A stretch of 10,624 nucleotides of DNA from an uncultured Gammaproteobacteria bacterium (GTDB lineage Bacteria > Pseudomonadota > Gammaproteobacteria > Coxiellales > Coxiellaceae), in the NCBI GenBank assembly GCA_903870185.1, contig CAIQCE010000195.1, positions 1-10,624 of the forward strand, written 5' to 3'. This document shows positions 6,755-10,624 of this stretch, in pieces. Numbering within the stretch: the first letter of the stretch is position 1; each line of letters opens with the position of its first letter. A program made the position numbers and the translations under genes. Under the pieces are notes generated by a model that saw nothing but the letters and a program-made list of their open reading frames with translations, searched no databases and was not told the DNA's origin.

Positions 6755-7424
6755 TTACGTGTCTGCCAGCAAGGGCGATGAGTCGCTTTCTTTAAAGATC
6801 ACTGAGATTTTTTATTCACTTCAAGGTGAAACTCGAACCGTAGGATTGCCGACGGTTTTCGTTCGTCTCACGGGCTGTCCGTTGCGGTGTCAATATTGTG
6901 ATTCAGCTTATGCTTTTTATGGCGGGAAGCGATACTCTCTAGAAGAGATTTTAACTCAAGTACTGTCTTATAAGCCTCGATATGTAACTGTGACTGGAGG
7001 AGAGCCTTTAGCACAGCCTGCTAGTTTAGACTTGTTGAAATTATTATGTGATCAAGAGCTTGAAGTATCATTGGAAACCAGTGGGGCAATTGATGTTTCT
7101 GAAGTTGATATCCGAGTCGTAAAAATTTTGGATTTAAAAACGCCAGGTTCTTTAGAAGAAAAACGAAATCTTTATTCCAATCTTGATCATTTAAATCAAG
7201 CAGACCAAGTTAAGTTTGTCATTTGCGATCGAAATGATTATGAATGGTCTAAAGAAATCATAGAGCGTTACCAACTGCCTGCAAAATGTGAAGTATTATT
7301 CTCGCCGAGCTTTCAACAAATCTCCAATCAAGAATTAGCTGAATGGATCATCGCTGACAACCTTCCCGTGCGTTTTCAATTGCAGATGCACAAATATATT
7401 TGGGGCGATATTCCAGGGAAGTGA
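6747..7424 (+). CDS. queE: QueE, 7-carboxy-7-deazaguanine synthase (radical SAM)
   Basis: QueE converts 6-carboxy-tetrahydropterin to 7-carboxy-7-deazaguanine in queuosine biosynthesis. The 225-residue length matches the family. Visible signatures are FYSLQGET (22-29), the radical-SAM cluster C44-x3-C48-x2-C51 (GCPLRCQYC) followed by DSAYAF, and TGGEP (83-87). Further on are LETSGA and, near the end, FQLQMHKYIWG. GTG 6747 is preferred as start because AGGAA (6738-6742) lies just upstream and it overlaps the cpoB stop by 8 nt; GTG 6759 is the alternative. The tol-pal-cpoB-queE order is common in gammaproteobacteria. queC does not follow here. Confidence 0.95.
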   Translation: MADYVSASKGDESLSLKITEIFYSLQGETRTVGLPTVFVRLTGCPLRCQYCDSAYAFYGGKRYSLEEILTQVLSYKPRYVTVTGGEPLAQPASLDLLKLLCDQELEVSLETSGAIDVSEVDIRVVKILDLKTPGSLEEKRNLYSNLDHLNQADQVKFVICDRNDYEWSKEIIERYQLPAKCEVLFSPSFQQISNQELAEWIIADNLPVRFQLQMHKYIWGDIPGK

Positions 7425-7435
7425 TTCTGTTTTTT
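7414..7435 (+). terminator. Weak terminator candidate after queE
   Basis: A short stem (CAG 7414-7416 with CTG 7427-7429, plus possible G-U pairs; an alternative GGAA/TTCT stem closes a GTGA loop) runs directly into TTTTTT (7430-7435). The stem is weak and overlaps the queE stop. It is plausible because the next gene has its own promoter. Confidence 0.3.
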
Positions 7436-7481
7436 CTATTATTCAAAGCCCATTTAAAATTTAAATTAACACATAATCTAT

Positions 7482-7509
7482 TTGTCCATTTATTGGCCTA
7501 TGATATTAT
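7482..7509 (+). promoter_or_regulatory. Promoter of the TPR gene
   Basis: TTGTCC (7482-7487, four of six -35 bases), a 16-nt spacer and the extended -10 TGATATTAT (TG 7501-7502, hexamer 7504-7509, five of six) lie in an AT-rich spacer. This puts the start site about 25 nt before the ATG. A Shine-Dalgarno TAAGGA (7528-7533) follows, 7 nt from the start. Sequence match only, but the best-formed housekeeping-type promoter in the window. Confidence 0.55.
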
Positions 7510-7540
7510 CTATTTAGTTTCATAATTTAAGGATTAATCA

Positions 7541-8359
7541 ATGCCACTTCATAGCGTTGCAGCGCTTGCAGACCTTGAGGCAGCCCTTGAAGTCCAAGAA
7601 AAAGCTTTGTGCTTAAACCCATTTGATTCAGATGCGCATGCTGAGAAGGGGCATATTTTATTTGAGTTAGGTCGATATAATGATGCGTTCAATAGTTATG
7701 ATTCTGCTCTAGGGTTGGCTCCTCATAATGCAGTGTTTCACTGTCAAATGGGTGTGATTGAATACACATTAAAAAGATTTGATAGGGCATTCATGAGCTT
7801 CCAAAATGCTTTAGATTTGGGATTTTCTCATCCTGTTATTCATTACTACAGAGGTATAACCAATGAGGCTCGAGATTTATTCGGGGATGCAATTGTTTGT
7901 TATGAGTTAGCTTTCAAACTTGATCCTGCATGTGTTAAGGCTCTTGAACATAAGGCCGGTATTTTAGAAATGATAGGTGAATTAGAGCCTGCTTACAGTG
8001 TCTATAAAGAATTACGGTCTATTAAACCCTCTTCTGAAAAATATCTGCGGCGAAAAAATCGTATCGCAGAAAAAATAATGGCTAGAGATGCTCCTTCGGT
8101 CACTCCTAAATCCACCTCACCTAAAGATGCTGATGTAACGCATGCCCCAGTCCCACCTTTAACATCAGCGCTTTTGGGTGCTTGTTGGCATGGGCGAACT
8201 AAATCATCGACTTTTTGTGATGCAAGCAGTTTTCCACGAGTTAAACCAGTTCCAAAAAAGGCTGATCAAAATAAAAAACCCCTTATAAGTGAGAGTAGTG
8301 AAGCTGAAGTTGAGAATGAAGATGAACGTTATCGATTTCAGCCTATAAAAGTCTATTAG
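7541..8359 (+). CDS. TPR-repeat protein with basic/proline tail and Glu-rich C-terminus
   Basis: The 272-residue protein has no signal peptide or membrane segment, so it is cytosolic or exported by a non-Sec route. Residues about 9-166 are tetratricopeptide repeats: a partial first unit (9-30), then units at about 31-64, 65-98, 99-132 and 133-166. Each shows the W/L-G-Y-A-P pattern, for example GHILFELGRYNDAF and ALGLAP. Residues 170-245 are low-complexity Pro/Lys/Ser. The end is strongly acidic, with E251, E254, E256, E258, E260 and E262 within 10-21 residues of the C-terminus, resembling the E-block of Dot/Icm substrates. The TPR domain suggests a protein-binding scaffold; the partner is unknown. 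It has its own promoter, so it is not simply an extension of the tol operon. Confidence 0.8.
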   Translation: MPLHSVAALADLEAALEVQEKALCLNPFDSDAHAEKGHILFELGRYNDAFNSYDSALGLAPHNAVFHCQMGVIEYTLKRFDRAFMSFQNALDLGFSHPVIHYYRGITNEARDLFGDAIVCYELAFKLDPACVKALEHKAGILEMIGELEPAYSVYKELRSIKPSSEKYLRRKNRIAEKIMARDAPSVTPKSTSPKDADVTHAPVPPLTSALLGACWHGRTKSSTFCDASSFPRVKPVPKKADQNKKPLISESSEAEVENEDERYRFQPIKVY

Positions 8360-8425
8360 GGGGGGCTTGAAGAACGCACTAATATTATCAGGATACATAG
8401 CGTTAAATTCAAAAAGAGGTGTGTA

Positions 8426-9055
8426 ATGATCGACCCTAATAAGAAATTTCCCCTGGAAAGTGCTAATGAAAGATTATGTTTTCTCAAGAATATTATTGAT
8501 AATCCTAATATCATAGTGGGTGATTATACTTATTACGATGATGTGGATGATGTGCATAATTTTATAAAAAATGTGCTTTATCATTTCGATTTTGTCGGCG
8601 ATAAATTAATTATTGGAAAATTTTGTCAGATAGCTACGGGTGTTCGTTTTATGATGAACGGTGGCAATCATGTCATGGGAGGGTTTTCAACTTTTCCTTT
8701 TCAAGTCTTTGGCGATGAGTGGGCTGAGGTGCCGATTGGAATAGAAAACAGAGGCGACACAGTTATTGGCAATGATGTTTGGATTGGGAATTCTGTCACT
8801 ATTATGCCGGGAGTGCATATCGGCGATGGCGCTATTATTGGAACGAATGCATTGGTTGCTAAGAACGTTGAACCTTATACGATTGTGGGTGGGAATCCTG
8901 CTCGTTTAATACGTGAGAGATTTGATGAAGAAACTCAGCAAGCTTTGTTAAAGATGAAGTGGTGGGATTGGGATAGCGAGAAACTGGCTCGGCATGCCAA
9001 GGCAATTGCTGAGGGGGATCGAGAGTTGCTGCTGAAATTAGCAGGCAATGTTTGA
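8426..9055 (+). CDS. Vat/CatB-type xenobiotic O-acetyltransferase (left-handed beta-helix)
   Basis: This 209-residue protein belongs to the hexapeptide xenobiotic acetyltransferase family, whose members acetylate streptogramin A (Vat) or chloramphenicol (CatB) from acetyl-CoA. Motifs are VGDYTYYDD (31-39), KLIIGKFCQIATGV (60-73) and NGGNH with catalytic-type H82 (same position as I recall for VatD). Then come FSTFPF (87-92), hexapeptide coils GDTVIGNDVWIGNSVTIMPG (110-129), AKNVEPYTIVGGNPAR (145-160) and the closing KWWDW. The NGGNH...FPFQVFGDEW stretch is closer to Vat than to CatB. The substrate cannot be fixed from sequence and chromosomal homologues may have other acceptors. The Shine-Dalgarno AGAGGT (8415-8420 region) precedes the ATG by a few bases. 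The gene is convergent with the Bro-N remnant 10 nt downstream. Confidence 0.9.
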   Translation: MIDPNKKFPLESANERLCFLKNIIDNPNIIVGDYTYYDDVDDVHNFIKNVLYHFDFVGDKLIIGKFCQIATGVRFMMNGGNHVMGGFSTFPFQVFGDEWAEVPIGIENRGDTVIGNDVWIGNSVTIMPGVHIGDGAIIGTNALVAKNVEPYTIVGGNPARLIRERFDEETQQALLKMKWWDWDSEKLARHAKAIAEGDRELLLKLAGNV

Positions 9056-9065
9056 CTACCCCCGC

Positions 9066-9730
9066 TCACGATTTTTTATTTGATTTTTCTCGTATTACCT
9101 TATTTTTGCTTAATGACAAATAATTTTCTGAGGTAATAACCTTCTTGCCTGTTTTATTTTCCAATTCAATACGGGCATTTTTAGCGATCCCGCCACCTTT
9201 CTTCCCTGCAGTTTTATTTTCCTTCATACCTTCTGCCTGCATGGTTTCTGCTAATAGTCAGTAAGTTTATTACGGGTTTCTTGGCCCATCATTCGTTGCT
9301 GAATCCATTTTTCACTATATCCGTGTTTCTGCCATGTTTCTCTAGCTCTATCAAGTGATTTAGCAGGGTCAGCCATTTCTTGTATTCGCTCATAACCAAC
9401 CTTAGCAAGCCAAAGCTTTAAAGGCTCAGCCTTAGGGCTAGGTACAGACTGAATTAAGCGAAATAATGTTTCAGCACTTGCAGCATCGGTAAGATACTTT
9501 TTACCGTCAGCGGCTTCTAGTTTCAGTCGGTTACATTTTGTAACCGACTCACTCCCCTCTTTTTTTAATCTATTTTTCAAGACCTTCCAGTAGTTCCTGG
9601 CTAATTGATAGTCGGGTTGTTGGGTTAATGCCTGTATAATATCGATAACTGAAAAAAACCAAGTTTCAGTTTCTTCATCATAATGACGTCGAATTTTATA
9701 CTCTTCAAAAATCTCTAAACGGTTTTTCAT
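9066..9730 (-). pseudogene. Bro-N antirepressor-like gene with internal deletion
   Basis: On the minus strand an intact N-terminal part starts at the ATG at 9730 (MKNRLEIFEEYKI); GGGGG lies just upstream, and an ATG at 9742 is less likely. It encodes a Bro-N domain with WFFSVIDIIQ, YWKVLKNRL, YLTDAA, IQSVPSPKAEP, WLAKVGYERIQE and QQRMMGQETRNKLTDY, then stops at 9253-9251. A second frame, open from 9251 to a stop at 9066-9068, encodes the family's usual C-terminus (AETMQAEGMKENK, KKGGGIAKNAR, LENKTGKKVITSENYL). As I recall the family (~270-290 residues), some 75 residues normally lie between these halves. The gap plus frame change indicates a deletion. The N-terminal 159 residues could still be made. 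Family members are phage- or mobile-element-linked regulators. Confidence 0.8.
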
Positions 9731-9940
9731 AATAACCCCCATTTTTCATGCTTTTTGATGATTAATAAAAATTGTTCCTGTCTACTACTGAATGCAAGGA
9801 TCTTTAATTACCTTATTGACTACAGCAATTGAGAGCCGCCAACACAGCTCTTAAATCATATTTTTTTCCTTGGTACTCCATGTAGCATATTATCAGCTCA
9901 CTGAGTAGCTAACTACCGTAGGTAAATGCCAGAGCCCCCA

Positions 9941-9968
9941 TTGAAATTCCTGAAAATGCCCTTATTTA
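9941..9968 (+). promoter_or_regulatory. Heat-shock (sigma-32-type) promoter candidate for clpB
   Basis: TTGAAA (9941-9946) matches the sigma-32 -35 core. After 13 nt, CCTTATTTA (9960-9968) matches the -10 consensus CCCCATNTA at all but two specified positions. clpB is a classic sigma-32 gene, so the location supports the call. A start site near 9976 would leave a leader of about 30 nt. Confidence 0.55.
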
Positions 9969-9978
9969 GTTTTATACT
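9950..9978 (+). promoter_or_regulatory. Housekeeping (sigma-70-type) promoter candidate for clpB
   Basis: CTGAAA (9950-9955, four of six) and TATACT (9973-9978, five of six) are separated by 17 nt. It overlaps the heat-shock candidate, so the two holoenzymes would compete for the site. It could give basal ClpB in unstressed cells. Confidence 0.45.
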
Positions 9979-10004
9979 GGTAAGCTAATAATAGGGGGAA
10001 ACTC

Positions 10005-10624
10005 ATGAGAATGGATAAATTTACTACGGCATTTCAGGAAGCTTTGGCCGATGCGCAATCACTGGCAGTAGGTCGTGATAATGCCTATATAGAGCCCATA
10101 CATTTGATGCGAGCGCTTATGGATCAAGATCATGGGACGGTGTTGCCTCTATTGAATCAAGCGGGTGGGAATGCGATTCAAGTGATTGATGAGCTTGAAA
10201 AAGCCATTGGGCGTTTGCCTCAGGTCGAAGGTACACCTGGTGAAGTCCATGTCTCCAAAGAATTAGTTCAACTCTTGAATGTCTCCGATAAGCTGGCTCA
10301 ATCTCGTAAGGATCAATTTATTTCCTCGGAACTTTTTGTATTAGCCGCCCTTGATGACCGAGGCCCCCTGGGAGAAGTTTTACGAAAATCTGGGGTTTTA
10401 AAAGCGACATTAGAGCAAGCCATCAATAAACTTCGAGGAGGGCAGGCCGTGAATGATTCGAATGCAGAAGGTCAGCGACAAGCCTTAGAAAAATATTGTG
10501 TAGATTTAACCGCTCGAGCCGAATTGGGTAAGATCGATCCTGTGATTGGGCGTGATGATGAAATCCGAAGAACAATTCAAGTCTTGCAGCGTCGAACTAA
10601 AAACAACCCTGTTTTAATTGGAGA
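10005..10624 (+). CDS. clpB: ClpB disaggregase, N-terminal 206 codons (runs off the window)
   Basis: ClpB is a hexameric AAA+ chaperone that, with DnaK, pulls proteins out of aggregates. The start ATG (10005, MRMDKFTTAFQ) follows AGGGGG (9993-9998) by 6 nt. The Clp N-terminal double-repeat domain covers about residues 1-150, with EALADAQSLA, IEPIHLM, NRLPQVEG-like GRLPQVEG, FISSELFVLAAL and KLRGGQAVND. Next come YCVDLTARAELGKIDPVIGRDDEIRR and VLQRRTKNNPVLIGE (reading across pieces), which lead into the first Walker A, cut by the window edge. It is a close match to E. coli ClpB throughout. An internal in-frame start for a short form, as in E. coli, is not examined here because the sequence ends. 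Confidence 0.97.
   Translation, partial: MRMDKFTTAFQEALADAQSLAVGRDNAYIEPIHLMRALMDQDHGTVLPLLNQAGGNAIQVIDELEKAIGRLPQVEGTPGEVHVSKELVQLLNVSDKLAQSRKDQFISSELFVLAALDDRGPLGEVLRKSGVLKATLEQAINKLRGGQAVNDSNAEGQRQALEKYCVDLTARAELGKIDPVIGRDDEIRRTIQVLQRRTKNNPVLIG

Noticed and set aside
6747..7424. QueE considered as an anaerobic nucleotide reductase activase (NrdG) because of the radical-SAM motif
   Set aside because: The C-x3-C-x2-C context GCPLRCQYCDSAYAF, the FYSLQGE start and the tol-pal-cpoB neighbourhood fit QueE.
8204..8398. Minus-strand frame of 64 codons opposite the end of the TPR gene
   Set aside because: Antisense to a well-supported gene, Phe/Ile-rich reading of its Glu/Lys codons, no ribosome site seen.
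9056..9100. T-rich stretch just after the acetyltransferase as a terminator
   Set aside because: No GC stem precedes the T-runs; the sequence is the end of the minus-strand Bro-N remnant.
9093..9138. Inverted repeat TATTACCT / AGGTAATA with a 30-nt loop
   Set aside because: Lies in the coding remnant of the Bro-N C-terminus in AT-rich sequence; too short and far apart to argue a terminator.
9831..9867. GAGAGC / GCTCTT stem followed by a run of seven T
   Set aside because: The T-run starts 8 nt or more after a six-pair stem containing a G-U pair, so it does not fit an intrinsic terminator, and no gene reads into it on the plus strand.

Overview
The window looks like a chromosomal segment of a low-to-moderate GC gammaproteobacterium (about 40% GC by eye). 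The TolA, TolB, Pal, CpoB, QueE and ClpB proteins are all of gammaproteobacterial type, and the tol-pal-cpoB-queE order is common in that class. Three unrecognised or loosely recognised proteins end in glutamate-rich tails, and there is a decayed Bro-N gene. Together these suggest Legionellales (Legionella/Coxiella/Berkiella-like), but that placement is inference.

Layout. Bases 3-1124 hold the 3' part of a YejM/PbgA-like (LapC) periplasmic sulfatase-fold gene, cut by the left edge. It overlaps tolA (1111-2079) by 14 nt, so the gene just before tolA is not tolR. A REP-like palindrome follows (2124-2158), then two tandem paralogous four-helix membrane proteins of unknown function (2225-3019 and 3060-3770), inserted between tolA and tolB. 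A 242-nt spacer carries a long imperfect hairpin and a likely tolB promoter. Next come tolB (4013-5323), pal (5359-5895), cpoB (5882-6754) and queE (6747-7424). These are tightly spaced or overlapping and look like one transcript.

Beyond queE the content becomes accessory: a TPR protein with its own good promoter and a Glu-rich C-terminus (7541-8359), a Vat/CatB-type xenobiotic acetyltransferase (8426-9055), and a minus-strand Bro-N antirepressor-like gene (9066-9730) that has lost its middle. The window ends in the first 206 codons of clpB (from 10005), preceded by overlapping heat-shock (sigma-32-type) and housekeeping promoter candidates.

How the genes fit together. TolA, TolB and Pal link inner membrane, periplasm and outer membrane/peptidoglycan during constriction. 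CpoB couples Tol to peptidoglycan synthesis. YejM controls LPS synthesis in enterobacteria, so its fusion to this operon puts LPS control beside outer-membrane constriction. The two inserted membrane proteins are the least explained content: a tandem duplication with conserved membrane part and conserved acidic C-terminal end, but a diverged linker.
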